From: Ignavibacteria bacterium
Lineage (GTDB): Bacteria; Bacteroidota; Ignavibacteria; Tepidaquicellales; OLB5
Assembly: GCA_030835005.1 (NCBI GenBank)
Contig: JAUQWT010000218.1
Coordinates: 1-14,655, forward strand
DNA: 14,655 nucleotides
Reading direction: 5' to 3'
In this document: positions 1 through 8,172 of the stretch, one piece after another
Position numbering within the stretch: position 1 is the first letter of the stretch
Layout: each line of letters begins with the position of its first letter
Position numbers and translations under genes: made by a program
The notes under the pieces: generated by a model
The model's input: only the letters and a program-made list of their open reading frames with translations
Databases searched by the model: none
Told to the model about the DNA's origin: nothing

Positions 1-1427
1 AGCTTCTTCTCAAATCCAGGGGCCATACGCATGATGTTATTATATTCATTAAATATTTCATCATTCAGGTTACGGCTATCAATATAATTTTTCTGACCGG
101 GGAAATTCCATACAAGATTTCCACCTGTTCCGAAATGATTATAGGGAGTACCGCTGATGCCGGATTCTTTCATAAAGTCGAATAACTGCACGGGAAGGAA
201 TTGTTCATCTATTCCCCATCCAAACATTCTGTAATACTGCATTTTTTCATAGATCTTATTGTTAGGGATAAGGGTAATCAGATAAATCAATAAAATGCCT
301 GCAGCACCTTTCAGAATATTGCCATTCAAGAAGTTATGAATCTGGGTTGACTTGATCTTCATGACAAAATAGTTAACACTAATGGCTATAAAAACTATGA
401 TTATCATATTATAATCTACTGTAAAACGGATTGCCCTGACTGAGTATATTGCAAATGCAACAAACATCAACGCATAAAGGAGATCTTTTTTGATGAAAGA
501 ATAAATCAGGATAAGTATTCCGGCATACAGAAAGAGCTTATACATTGTTAAGGTAATACCAAAATCAAGCTGACCGGTAAATGGACTCCTCCACTCGTTG
601 ACGGTTTCAAGAAGCTTCATTTTTGTATGCCCATAAGCATAAATATATGTGCTTATTCCATGAGGATTTATCAACAATACTGCAGCACTAACAATTGATA
701 TTATCCATAGCTTTTTCAATTCTGCCTGGGTTAATGGCTTACTTTCAGCTCCGCTAAACTTCTTCGCATTAAAGAAAATGATAGTCTCGCTTAAAGTGAA
801 AATGAATAGTATTAGTCCTCCGGCCAGAACCCCCATATGCGAATTTGCCCAAACCAAAAAAATCAAGGGTAAGAAATAAAGTCTTTTAGCATATTTCTCC
901 CTGTCAATGTATTTAAAATTCATTAGCAAATAGAGCGTAGTCGCAAACAATATATATGTAATGACATGAGGGCGGGGCGAAAGCCTATCCATTGAAGCAA
1001 CCAGTAGCCCAAAGAGCAATAATATGGATAAAAAAGAGTTTACTTTGAACTTACTGAACAATCTGAAAAACAAAAAGAACACCAGGCAATATGCAATGCT
1101 TCTGAAAATCAATATCGCATTATATCCGCCAATTCCGTTTAAAGTATATGTCAAAACATCCCATCCCCATTCAAATGGTATCCACTCGCTGCCGGAAGTT
1201 ATGTGGCCAAATACATCTGTATCGGGCACTGCCATATTCTCAATGATATATCTACCTGTCGCCAAATGCCAAAAGAAATCATCGTCTCCCGATACTTTAT
1301 ATGAAGATGCAAGAAACACAAGTATGAGAAATATTCCGAGAAGCCCATAAACTGCATACTTATTTTCTGGATTTAACTGAAGGGATTTTCTGTTTTGCTT
1401 ATTATCTTTTAACTTCTTATTTGCCAA
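1..1427 (-). CDS. Polytopic membrane protein, GT-C glycosyltransferase-like (C-terminus cut by window edge)
   Basis: The reverse strand is open for 475 codons and runs off the left edge. After a lysine-rich N-terminus comes a hydrophobic segment (about residues 25-42), then a loop with an acidic cluster and aromatic/His pattern (DDDFFWHLATGRYI, about 48-61, then PDTDVF). This resembles the first extracytoplasmic loop of GT-C-type membrane glycosyltransferases and a widespread uncharacterised family sharing it. Many further hydrophobic segments follow, with an RPHVIT motif near residue 155 and, near the cut end, a GTGGNLVW...YIDSRN stretch like the GGYLxW/DGR region of the same uncharacterised proteins. 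No transferase activity can be proven; GT-C is an inference from the loop pattern. The start is uncertain: the frame has a stop at 1442-1440 and the first usable start is TTG at 1427. A better-looking ATG at 1449 is out of frame and stops after 10 codons, so a frameshift near the start is possible. Confidence 0.7.
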   Translation of the reverse strand, partial: MANKKLKDNKQNRKSLQLNPENKYAVYGLLGIFLILVFLASSYKVSGDDDFFWHLATGRYIIENMAVPDTDVFGHITSGSEWIPFEWGWDVLTYTLNGIGGYNAILIFRSIAYCLVFFLFFRLFSKFKVNSFLSILLLFGLLVASMDRLSPRPHVITYILFATTLYLLMNFKYIDREKYAKRLYFLPLIFLVWANSHMGVLAGGLILFIFTLSETIIFFNAKKFSGAESKPLTQAELKKLWIISIVSAAVLLINPHGISTYIYAYGHTKMKLLETVNEWRSPFTGQLDFGITLTMYKLFLYAGILILIYSFIKKDLLYALMFVAFAIYSVRAIRFTVDYNMIIIVFIAISVNYFVMKIKSTQIHNFLNGNILKGAAGILLIYLITLIPNNKIYEKMQYYRMFGWGIDEQFLPVQLFDFMKESGISGTPYNHFGTGGNLVWNFPGQKNYIDSRNLNDEIFNEYNNIMRMAPGFEKK

Positions 1428-1495
1428 ATAATTTTCCGCTTATTTTCATTAATATCTTCTTGAAGATTTCTTTTCTATTTGCCGTTGGATCCGTG

Positions 1496-2269
1496 TTAAT
1501 TGCCTTTAAATGCAGGTTTCCTCTTTTCTATAAAGGAATTTACTCCTTCTTTATAATCTGCTGTATTTCCGGCAATATCCTGACAAACAGCCTCTTCGTC
1601 AAGTATTTCATCCAGTGATTTTGAAAAAGAGTTATTCAAAAGGATTTTTAACATTCCCAGAGCTTTTGTTGGGGCTTTAGCAAACTTACTAGAATATTTA
1701 AACAACGCTGTTTTGAGGACTTCGGGAGTTTGCACACAAACATTAACAAGTCCCAGTCTTTTTGCCTCCTGCCCTGTAATTCTCTCTGCAGTTGAACACA
1801 TCTGGAATGATTTGGCAAGTCCTACGATCCGCGGAAGAGTGAATGTAGAAGCTGAATCCGGGACCAGCCCGACATTAATGAAAACCTCGATAAGCTGGGC
1901 AGATTCTACAGCAATTCTGAAATCACAAGCCAATGCCAATGAGAGCCCCGCCCCTGCTGCAACTCCGTTTATTCCGCAAATTACAGGTTTTTGAAGTCCC
2001 ATAATTTGTCTGATCAACGGATTATATTTTACTTCAAGCGCTTCTTTAAATGTCTTTTTTTCGCTTTCAAAATCCTTCAGATCCTGCCCTGAACAGAACC
2101 CTTTGCCCGCTCCAGTTAAAACAACACACCTTACGGAAGTTTCCCCTGCTTCCTTAAAAGCCGTCTGCAATTCCATCAGCATTTCTGAATTAAATGCATT
2201 AAGAGAATCCGGGCGGTTAAGAGTAATATACATTACGGATTCTTTTGTCTCTTTTAAAATAGTGCTCAT
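1496..2269 (-). CDS. Enoyl-CoA hydratase/isomerase family protein, PaaG-like
   Basis: Crotonase-fold acyl-CoA enzyme, 257 residues, full length. Visible family motifs are the N-terminal LNRPDSLNAFN (about 17-27), the first oxyanion-hole segment FCSGQDL (58-64), the second NGVAAGAGLS (101-110), and a C-terminal ADYKEGVNSFIEKRKPAF tail (238-254) closely resembling the E. coli PaaG tail. Neither catalytic Glu of classical enoyl-CoA hydratase is seen; instead there is Asp138 in GLVPDS, at the position of the catalytic Asp of PaaG-type isomerases (ring-1,2-epoxyphenylacetyl-CoA isomerase; also delta3-delta2-enoyl-CoA isomerase activity). The usual GGT after this Asp is SAST here. No other phenylacetate-pathway genes are nearby, so the substrate is open. 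A 2,3-trans-enoyl-CoA isomerase role in lipid or aromatic catabolism is plausible. ATG start; 81 bp separate it from the YD-repeat gene upstream on the same strand. Confidence 0.85.
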   Translation of the reverse strand: MSTILKETKESVMYITLNRPDSLNAFNSEMLMELQTAFKEAGETSVRCVVLTGAGKGFCSGQDLKDFESEKKTFKEALEVKYNPLIRQIMGLQKPVICGINGVAAGAGLSLALACDFRIAVESAQLIEVFINVGLVPDSASTFTLPRIVGLAKSFQMCSTAERITGQEAKRLGLVNVCVQTPEVLKTALFKYSSKFAKAPTKALGMLKILLNNSFSKSLDEILDEEAVCQDIAGNTADYKEGVNSFIEKRKPAFKGN

Positions 2270-2350
2270 ATTATTTTAGAAAATTCAATGATTAATAATT
2301 CAGATTACAATATTATTGTATTACTTCCATTTTCATTCAAAAATTTCAGC

Positions 2351-3304
2351 TCATTCATAAAGATACTTAGTTCTATAAATCTCAGTATTATTTTCTCCCG
2401 CATGTACTTCTTCGAGTTTATTTCCAAACTTATCATAGTTAACGGTACGGGATGACTTGGTGACATTATTATCTTTTGTTTCTGTAATTTCCACTATCTG
2501 AGTTTTACCGCCCGCATCATATTTATATACATAATTTGTATAAGAATCTGGTGATGTACTCAAATAAGCTTCTGCAAGATTTCCCTTTTCATCATATTTA
2601 AATGTTTCGGTCAAAGTGCTGCCGTCAGAAAATATCGATATTTTTTCGGTTATATATCCCTGTTTATTGTATTTATACGTAAAGTTAGAAGTAAACGTCC
2701 TGTCATCTCCATCTCCGCAATTATCTTTTCTAACAGATCTGGCAAGATCATTGTATGTATTGTACAAGTATTTCACATTCACTTTGCAGTTATTTACTGC
2801 ATCTTTTATGCTTGCTTCTATGACTCTTCCCATAGGGTCGTACTCATAACTTATTTCAGTCTTAACCAAAGATCCTGATTTTTGTTCTTCTTTAATAAGA
2901 TTACCAAGTTCATCATAACTAAGCACATTCTTTTTGCTTTCGCCGCCAGGAAGAAGTGAGTCAATCCTCTGAATAATTTTTCCGAAATTATCATAAAGGT
3001 AAAAATAGCTGTAGTATTTTTGCGACCAAAGGTTTGAAGTCTGATCATCTGCCGGAATATATTCCTGCAGCAGTTTACCAGAGGTGTTATAATAAGAAAT
3101 TCGTATAGTATCTGATTTACTCCCTGTATGTCTGACTTCAGTACATTTCTTTATGCCGGCATCCAGTTTCATCTTTTCTTTTTCATTAAGCTTAAAATAC
3201 TTTTTGACAACTTCCGGAGTTTCTCCCTGGCTATATACCCTCAGACTCCCTGACATACAGAAAAGCACCGCAAAAAACAGTATATTGATCAAACTTTTCA
3301 ACAT
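2351..3304 (-). CDS. Secreted YD-repeat (RHS-like) protein of unknown function
   Basis: A 317-residue protein with an N-terminal signal peptide (hydrophobic about 5-20, likely cleaved near VYSQ at 23-26). The mature part is made of repeated units of about 20-25 residues with a Y-[DN]-x-x-G-N/x-L/I core: YDELGNLIKE, YDPMGRVIEA, YNKQGYITEK, YDEKGNLAEA, YDAGGKTQIV, YDKFGNKLEE. These are YD/RHS-type repeats, which normally build beta-strand shells in RHS and teneurin-type proteins. Here the protein is far too short to be a toxin-carrying RHS polymorphic protein, and no toxin domain or T9SS sorting domain is present; it ends directly after a repeat. Such short repeat proteins are common in Bacteroidota-type genomes without a known role. 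It is divergent from corA, with 170 bp between their starts. I infer a periplasmic or surface location only from the signal peptide. Confidence 0.8.
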   Translation of the reverse strand: MLKSLINILFFAVLFCMSGSLRVYSQGETPEVVKKYFKLNEKEKMKLDAGIKKCTEVRHTGSKSDTIRISYYNTSGKLLQEYIPADDQTSNLWSQKYYSYFYLYDNFGKIIQRIDSLLPGGESKKNVLSYDELGNLIKEEQKSGSLVKTEISYEYDPMGRVIEASIKDAVNNCKVNVKYLYNTYNDLARSVRKDNCGDGDDRTFTSNFTYKYNKQGYITEKISIFSDGSTLTETFKYDEKGNLAEAYLSTSPDSYTNYVYKYDAGGKTQIVEITETKDNNVTKSSRTVNYDKFGNKLEEVHAGENNTEIYRTKYLYE

Positions 3305-3474
3305 AAATATATATAACTCAACCCTTTGAATAACTAGATTATTCAGGGCGAAAACTAATTCTTGATTAGCAATTGTGAATGCTGCAATCTACTAACAAAA
3401 TCGTAAAAATAATATGAATTTATAAAACGTAAACTATACATTTAAAAATTGAATAAAATGTACTAACTTTGGAT
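3305..3474. promoter_or_regulatory. Divergent intergenic region between YD-repeat gene and corA
   Basis: This 170-bp AT-rich gap must hold the promoters of both divergent genes. On the plus strand, TAACTTTG at 3464-3471 matches the Bacteroidota -7 consensus TAnnTTTG. The -33 box about 20 nt upstream is poor (TTT at 3441-3443, no G). No convincing -7 box was seen on the minus strand. Confidence 0.4.
3464..3471 (+). promoter_or_regulatory. Candidate -7 promoter element of the corA operon
   Basis: TAACTTTG is an exact TAnnTTTG match ending three bases before the corA ATG (3475). If used, transcription would begin at or just after the start codon, giving a leaderless message. No Shine-Dalgarno sequence precedes the ATG, which fits that reading. 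The weak -33 region lowers confidence. Confidence 0.4.
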
Positions 3475-4578
3475 ATGAACACTCCTAAATCTGTGATCAA
3501 GCCGTATATAAAACTAAGAAGACTCTTTCGTCCCAAGAAGAAGCCGGCTGGTCTCCCTCCAGGTACACCCGTTTATACCGGTGAACATCCGGAAAAAAAA
3601 GTAATTATTACTCTTATAGATTACAATGAGAATTCGGTTAATGAGAGAGTTATCACTCCGGAAGAAACAATCAGCTGCGTAAAACCGGGAACTATAAGCT
3701 GGGTAGATGTTGAAGGTCTCCGTGATGTTTCAGCTATTCAAAAAATCAGTGATAATATCGGACTTCACCCGCTTGTGCTTGAGGATATACTCAATGTTGA
3801 ACAGCGGCCCAAAATGGAAGAATTTGATGGATATATCTACATAGTACTCAAAATGTTTCACACTGCCAAAGGCGGTTACGAGATTGTACCTGAGCAGGTT
3901 AGCATCATATTAAGCAGGAATTTTGTTGTAACTTTCCAGGAAGGAATTGAAGGTGATACGTTTTATGATCTGAGGGAAAGGATCCGACACAACAAAGGAG
4001 TTATAAACAAAACGAGTTCTGATTACCTGGTTTATTCTATTATCGACTCTATAATAGACTCATATTTTACGATACTTGAAACGTTCGGAGACAGGATCGA
4101 AAAGATTGAAGAAGAGCTGGTTAACAATCCGCAAAAACGCACATTGACTGAAATCTACAAACTAAAGCGTGAGATGCTGTACCTCCGTAAAACTGTCTGG
4201 CCACTGAGAGAAGCTATCAGCAGGATGGAAAGAGGAGAATCCGAAATGATAACCAGAAATACGCATCTGTATTTGAGGGATGTATATGACCACACAATTA
4301 ATGTGCTTGATATAATTGAAACATATAGGGATATGCTCTCAGGAATGATAGATATTTACCTTTCAAGCATCAGCAACCGTTTGAATGAAACAATGAAATA
4401 CCTTGCGCTTATTTCGACAATATTCATACCTATGACATTTATTGCAAGCATTTATGGTATGAATTTTGATAACATGCCGGAACTTCAGTGGATACACGGA
4501 TATAAATTCGCACTGGGGCTAATGTTTTCAATGGGCCTCGGTTTCTTTATATACTTTAAGCGGAGAAAGTGGATATGA
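3475..4578 (+). CDS. corA: CorA-type magnesium/cobalt transport protein
   Basis: Homopentameric inner-membrane channel for Mg2+ (also Co2+/Ni2+). The 367-residue protein follows the Thermotoga maritima CorA plan throughout: AGLPPGTPVYTGE near the N-terminus, a cytoplasmic alpha/beta domain with HPLVLEDILNVEQRPK (about 98-113), a long helical stalk (about 190-305) with VWPLREAISRM and YLRDVYDHT, then two C-terminal membrane helices (about 309-327 and 343-361) joined by the selectivity loop YGMNFDNMPEL with the diagnostic GMN at 328-330. The C-terminus is basic (KRRKW), as expected inside the cell. ATG at 3475 is chosen over the in-frame TTG at 3469 because the TTG lies inside the candidate promoter element and adds only two residues. 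Its TGA overlaps the next gene's ATG, so translation of the two is probably coupled. Confidence 0.96.
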   Translation: MNTPKSVIKPYIKLRRLFRPKKKPAGLPPGTPVYTGEHPEKKVIITLIDYNENSVNERVITPEETISCVKPGTISWVDVEGLRDVSAIQKISDNIGLHPLVLEDILNVEQRPKMEEFDGYIYIVLKMFHTAKGGYEIVPEQVSIILSRNFVVTFQEGIEGDTFYDLRERIRHNKGVINKTSSDYLVYSIIDSIIDSYFTILETFGDRIEKIEEELVNNPQKRTLTEIYKLKREMLYLRKTVWPLREAISRMERGESEMITRNTHLYLRDVYDHTINVLDIIETYRDMLSGMIDIYLSSISNRLNETMKYLALISTIFIPMTFIASIYGMNFDNMPELQWIHGYKFALGLMFSMGLGFFIYFKRRKWI

Positions 4579-6182
4579 AAACCAAAAACAAATTCTATCT
4601 GATACTGATCGCTTCAATTTTTTGCGCTTACTCATTAGCACAGGACGCCAATAATTGCGGAGTCATGCTAAATACCCTGCCTGCAACATTTGACTTGAAC
4701 GGTGATGGCATTATAAACCAAACTGATAAGACTGATTATAAGATCCCTGATAATGCTGTTTTCAGGAACAGCAGTATGCTTCAGTTCTCCCCCTTTTGGG
4801 AATCTGCAGCAGGTTCATTTACGAACTGTTGGGATGGTATCGTAGGGTATTTTGACGGTGATACACTTCTTGATGTTGCCGGATACACGTTCAACCCCGC
4901 AAAATTTTATATTTATGAGCAATCTCCCGGCGCACCTAATACTTTTGTCCTGGTACAGGAGTTCGTTAAGACCGAAGGCGGCAGTTTTGGTCCGATCATT
5001 GCAGGTGATACTGACGGAGACGGCAAGATAGAGCTGATATCTCCGGATGTATTGGGAATTGCAAGAGTGTATATCTACGAGAATGACGGAAACAATAATT
5101 ATGTTGCCCAACCAACTTTTTCTCATATTAGCAACAGCGAGGGTGGACAAGGAGTCTATATAGCTGACATGAACAAGAACGGAAAAAAGGAAATCATCAT
5201 CTTAAGAGGAACCACCGGAGGCGGTGAAGTGCGCATTTGGGAACATTCAGGTCCTATTGGGACTAACTCATACACAAACATCTATACGTATACCACATCA
5301 TCATATGTATTCAGTAAAGGCGGGTTAGGTGATTCTGATAACGATGGCTGGGACGAGATCTTTTTGACATATGGCGGAGTTCCGACATTCAATACATTCA
5401 TAAGAAGGATTGAATTTGACTCACTTTCTTCAGGTTTTGTGTATTCGATTTTCGAGGCACCCTCTGTTGGGATGCCTGCAAATTATAAAGTATATGATCT
5501 TGGGAATGACAACATAAAGGAGCTTTTCATGACGTGTAACTCAAACAGCAGAGCTGCTTGTTACATTTTCAGAAGCAACGGCCCCAATTCATATACTAAG
5601 ATCGATTCTATTTTTGAAGCATCCGATAACAACAACATGCTATCGTGCGATATTAGAGTATTAAGCGGTAATCCGCATCCTGCACTATTAATGGGAAGCT
5701 TTAATGGAAGGGTTTATACTTACCAGTATAATGGCTCTAACTTTGTTAAGGATTATGAAAACCTGAATTATCCGGGTGCGGCTGTGAGGCGGGTTTACTG
5801 GATGCCCACAACAACTTACGAAGGATTCTTTAACACCTGGAGCGGCAGTAACTCTAACGGTACTTTTTATATTTTCCGGAAAGAGCTTACTCTTGGGGTT
5901 CACAATAACCAGACCCCAATTGGTTTTTCTCTATTCCAGAACTACCCGAATCCGTTCAATCCGGTATCAACTATATTTTATGAGCTTTCGGAATATTCTG
6001 AAATTAAGTTGAGCATCTTTGATGCAAACGGACAGTTTGTAAAGGAACTGCTAAATGATCTCAAATCACCTGGCAGATACAAAGTTGAATTTAATGCATC
6101 AGGTTTAGCAAGTGGTGTATATTTTTACAGGCTCACGGTTAATGGCAATTCAGATTCAAAGAAAATGATGCTTCTCAAGTGA
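4575..6182 (+). CDS. Secreted FG-GAP/VCBS-type protein with T9SS type A sorting domain
   Basis: A 535-residue exported protein. It has a signal peptide (basic MKTKNK, hydrophobic to about residue 20, likely cleavage after SLA at 20-22) and a dockerin/EF-hand-like Ca2+ loop DLNGDGIINQTD (40-51). Several FG-GAP/VCBS-style repeats follow, each with an Asp-rich loop before a short strand: GDTDGDGKIELIS, ADMNKNGKKEIIIL, GDSDNDGWDEIFLT, YDLGNDNIKELFMT. These suggest a Ca2+-stabilised beta-propeller. The last 85 or so residues form a type A sorting domain (QNYPNPFNPVSTIFYEL, then GxYxVxFNASGLASGVYFYRL and the KKMMLLK end), which directs export through the type IX secretion system and anchoring or release at the cell surface. 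ATG at 4575 overlaps the corA stop (ATGA); a GTG six bases upstream is less likely. Ligand and role unknown. Its end overlaps the next start (GTGA at 6179-6182). Confidence 0.9.
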   Translation: MKTKNKFYLILIASIFCAYSLAQDANNCGVMLNTLPATFDLNGDGIINQTDKTDYKIPDNAVFRNSSMLQFSPFWESAAGSFTNCWDGIVGYFDGDTLLDVAGYTFNPAKFYIYEQSPGAPNTFVLVQEFVKTEGGSFGPIIAGDTDGDGKIELISPDVLGIARVYIYENDGNNNYVAQPTFSHISNSEGGQGVYIADMNKNGKKEIIILRGTTGGGEVRIWEHSGPIGTNSYTNIYTYTTSSYVFSKGGLGDSDNDGWDEIFLTYGGVPTFNTFIRRIEFDSLSSGFVYSIFEAPSVGMPANYKVYDLGNDNIKELFMTCNSNSRAACYIFRSNGPNSYTKIDSIFEASDNNNMLSCDIRVLSGNPHPALLMGSFNGRVYTYQYNGSNFVKDYENLNYPGAAVRRVYWMPTTTYEGFFNTWSGSNSNGTFYIFRKELTLGVHNNQTPIGFSLFQNYPNPFNPVSTIFYELSEYSEIKLSIFDANGQFVKELLNDLKSPGRYKVEFNASGLASGVYFYRLTVNGNSDSKKMMLLK

Positions 6183-7273
6183 GTATAGAAAAATATTTCA
6201 TTGATCCAGATATAAAGAAGGCAGAAACACTTCCCGCACACTTTTACAGAAGCGAAGAGGTTTTTCAGAGAGCCAAAGATGAGATTTTCACAAAGAGCTG
6301 GCATTTCGTTGGCGATTCCGGTATTGTTAAGATCCCCGGTTCTGTCTACCCTTTCACCATACTTGAGGGATATTTGGATGAACCTTTACTCCTTACACGA
6401 GATCATGTAGATAACATTCATTGCCTGTCAAATGTTTGTACGCACCGAGGTAACATTCTTGTTGAAAACCCGGATGTTCTTAAAGTAATGCAGTGCCGGT
6501 ATCACGGCAGAAGATTTGAGATGAATGGTTGTTTCAAATCAATGCCTGAATGCGAAGATGCAATTGATTTCCCAAGGCCTGAAGATAACCTCTCAAAAGT
6601 ACCCTTTGAAATCTGGAACAAGTTCATTTTTGCTTCAATTAAACCAATTGCGCCGCTTGGAAGTTTTCTGAAGATCATAGATAACAGGCTTGATGGAGCA
6701 AAGATAGGTGACCTTGTGCATGAACCGACAAGAAGCCGTGACTATTTGGTAAAGTGTAATTGGGCATTGTATGTTGATAACTATCTGGAAGGCTTCCATA
6801 TTCCCTTTGTTCATGCAGGTTTGAATGAGAAACTGGATTACGGCAGTTATACAAATGAGTTGTATGAATATTGTAATCTGCAATTGGCATTTGCAAAGCC
6901 GGGTGAAGAGTGCTTCCGGCTTCACGAAACATCTCCTGATTATGGCAGTGAAGTAGCCGCATATTACTGGTGGATATTCCCGAATTTAATGCTAAACTAT
7001 TATCCATGGGGACTTTCGATAAATATAATTCGCCCTCTTGCAAAGGATCTGACGAAAGTTTCATTTATTACTTATGTAAGCGATCCGTCAAAGCTTGATA
7101 AGGGCGCAGGTTCTGGGCTGGATAGAGTTGAACGCGAAGATGAGACTATTGTTGAGATGGTGCAAAAGGGAGTACAGTCAAGATTTTACGGCCGCGGCAG
7201 GTACTCACCAAAACAAGAGCAGTGTGTGCATCATTTTCATAGGTTACTCGTGAGGTTTCTGGAAACGGAATGA
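6179..7273 (+). CDS. Rieske-type non-haem iron oxygenase, alpha-subunit-like
   Basis: Aromatic-ring-hydroxylating/choline-monooxygenase-type oxygenase, 364 residues. The N-terminal Rieske domain shows C87-x-H89 (NVCTHRGN) and C106-x-x-H109 (MQCRYHGRRF), the [2Fe-2S] ligands. The C-terminal catalytic domain has the mononuclear iron site with E204-x-x-H207-x4-H212 (LEGFHIPFVHAGL) and a probable third ligand Asp321 in VEREDETIVE. The acidic E204 takes the place of the electron-bridging Asp of naphthalene dioxygenase, as in the choline/glycine-betaine oxygenase branch. The final QEQCVHHFHRLL stretch is also typical of that branch. The substrate cannot be told. No reductase or ferredoxin gene is in the window, so electrons must come from elsewhere. 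The start is GTG inside the GTGA overlap with the upstream stop, which implies translational coupling. A 98-bp inverted-repeat element begins 5 nt after its stop. Confidence 0.92.
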   Translation: MSIEKYFIDPDIKKAETLPAHFYRSEEVFQRAKDEIFTKSWHFVGDSGIVKIPGSVYPFTILEGYLDEPLLLTRDHVDNIHCLSNVCTHRGNILVENPDVLKVMQCRYHGRRFEMNGCFKSMPECEDAIDFPRPEDNLSKVPFEIWNKFIFASIKPIAPLGSFLKIIDNRLDGAKIGDLVHEPTRSRDYLVKCNWALYVDNYLEGFHIPFVHAGLNEKLDYGSYTNELYEYCNLQLAFAKPGEECFRLHETSPDYGSEVAAYYWWIFPNLMLNYYPWGLSINIIRPLAKDLTKVSFITYVSDPSKLDKGAGSGLDRVEREDETIVEMVQKGVQSRFYGRGRYSPKQEQCVHHFHRLLVRFLETE

Positions 7274-7278
7274 TATAT

Positions 7279-7376
7279 CGTGGGGAATGCATCTTTGCGA
7301 TTATAGATCTATAAGATTTTTTTCAATAATTAGATAATTCTGGACTGCAAATAATCGTTCAGATGCATTCCCTACG
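7279..7376. repeat. Inverted-repeat element 1 (REP/MITE-like), left of the SDR gene
   Basis: The left arm CGTGGGGAATGCATCT (7279-7294) is the reverse complement of 7361-7376 with one mismatch in 16. After a symmetric 3x3-nt internal loop, a further 7-bp arm pairs (CGATTAT 7298-7304 with ATAATCG 7351-7357). The central part is AT-rich and shows no coding capacity or T-tract terminator. The same arms recur at 8173-8272. This looks like a non-autonomous palindromic intergenic repeat. Confidence 0.75.
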
Positions 7377-7388
7377 GGTAAAAATATT

Positions 7389-8156
7389 ATGACAAAATAC
7401 AATAATGTAGTAATATTCGGAGCTTCACAGGGCATTGGTGAAGCTTTGGCATATGAATATGCAGAATTGAACTCAGCATTGGTTCTCCTTTCAAGAAACG
7501 AAGAGTCGATTGATCAAATCTCAAAAGGTATTCAGGCAATAGGTGGTTCCTGCTTCTTCAAGAAGTGCGATATTTCTTTGATGGAAGAGATTAAATCAGG
7601 TATTGAGTTTGCAGTTGAAAAGCTCGGAACAATTGATTTATTGATTATCAACTCCGGCATTGGCGGCCCGAACTGGATGAATAATTTCAGCAGCAATGAT
7701 TTCATAAATATGTTTAATGTTAATACCTTTGGAATTGCCCGAGTGCTTGAGCTGACTATCCCTATTATGATGAAACAGGGTTATGGAACGATTGCGGGAA
7801 TTACTTCGCTGGCGGATATTCGCGGATATGGCGGTTCTGCAAGTTACTCAGCAAGCAAGGCAGCAGGCTCTATTTTGCTTGAATCAGCCCGTGTTGAGCT
7901 TAAGAAGCACAATATCAGGGTCATCACAGTGAGACCCGGCTTCGTGAAAACTGCAATGACCGATAAAAATGAGTTCAAAATGCCATTTTTGATGCAGCCG
8001 GATATAGCAGCCAAACGGATCAGAAAAGGCATTGATAAAGGCAGGAGCATTGTCCAATTCCCCTGGCCAATTGTAATGGCTTCAAGAATTATCAAAATCC
8101 TGCCAAATTGGATATATGATTGGGCCATGGACAAGGCAAGGCCTGTGAAGAAATAA
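7389..8156 (+). CDS. Short-chain dehydrogenase/reductase (SDR) family oxidoreductase
   Basis: Classical SDR, 255 residues, Rossmann fold. Visible motifs: glycine-rich cofactor loop GASQGIG (11-17), Arg36 after the second strand (LLSRNEE), which favours NADP(H), adenine-contacting Asp61 (CDIS), NSG (88-90, the NNAG equivalent), Asn112, catalytic Ser140 (ITSLAD), Tyr153 and Lys157 in YSASK, and RPGFVKTAM (182-190) after the active site. The C-terminal tail FPWPIVMASRIIKILPNWIYD is hydrophobic and amphipathic, as in a subgroup of bacterial SDRs similar to YqjQ/DHRS7-type proteins; it may touch the membrane. The substrate is not predictable. It is a single-gene unit bracketed by two related inverted-repeat elements and converges with the nucleotidyltransferase gene. 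ATG start with no clear Shine-Dalgarno sequence. Confidence 0.92.
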   Translation: MTKYNNVVIFGASQGIGEALAYEYAELNSALVLLSRNEESIDQISKGIQAIGGSCFFKKCDISLMEEIKSGIEFAVEKLGTIDLLIINSGIGGPNWMNNFSSNDFINMFNVNTFGIARVLELTIPIMMKQGYGTIAGITSLADIRGYGGSASYSASKAAGSILLESARVELKKHNIRVITVRPGFVKTAMTDKNEFKMPFLMQPDIAAKRIRKGIDKGRSIVQFPWPIVMASRIIKILPNWIYDWAMDKARPVKK

Positions 8157-8172
8157 TCTATATAGAGAAAAA

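Noticed and set aside
1024..1350. Plus-strand ORF of 108 codons
   Set aside because: It is the shadow of the minus-strand membrane protein, whose frame is open throughout and has family-like motifs.
2351..3304. RHS polymorphic toxin
   Set aside because: Only about six YD repeats in 317 residues, with no RHS core boundary, toxin tip or immunity gene.
6675..7064. Minus-strand ORF of 129 codons
   Set aside because: It lies wholly inside the Rieske oxygenase gene on the other strand and has no recognisable domain or signal.
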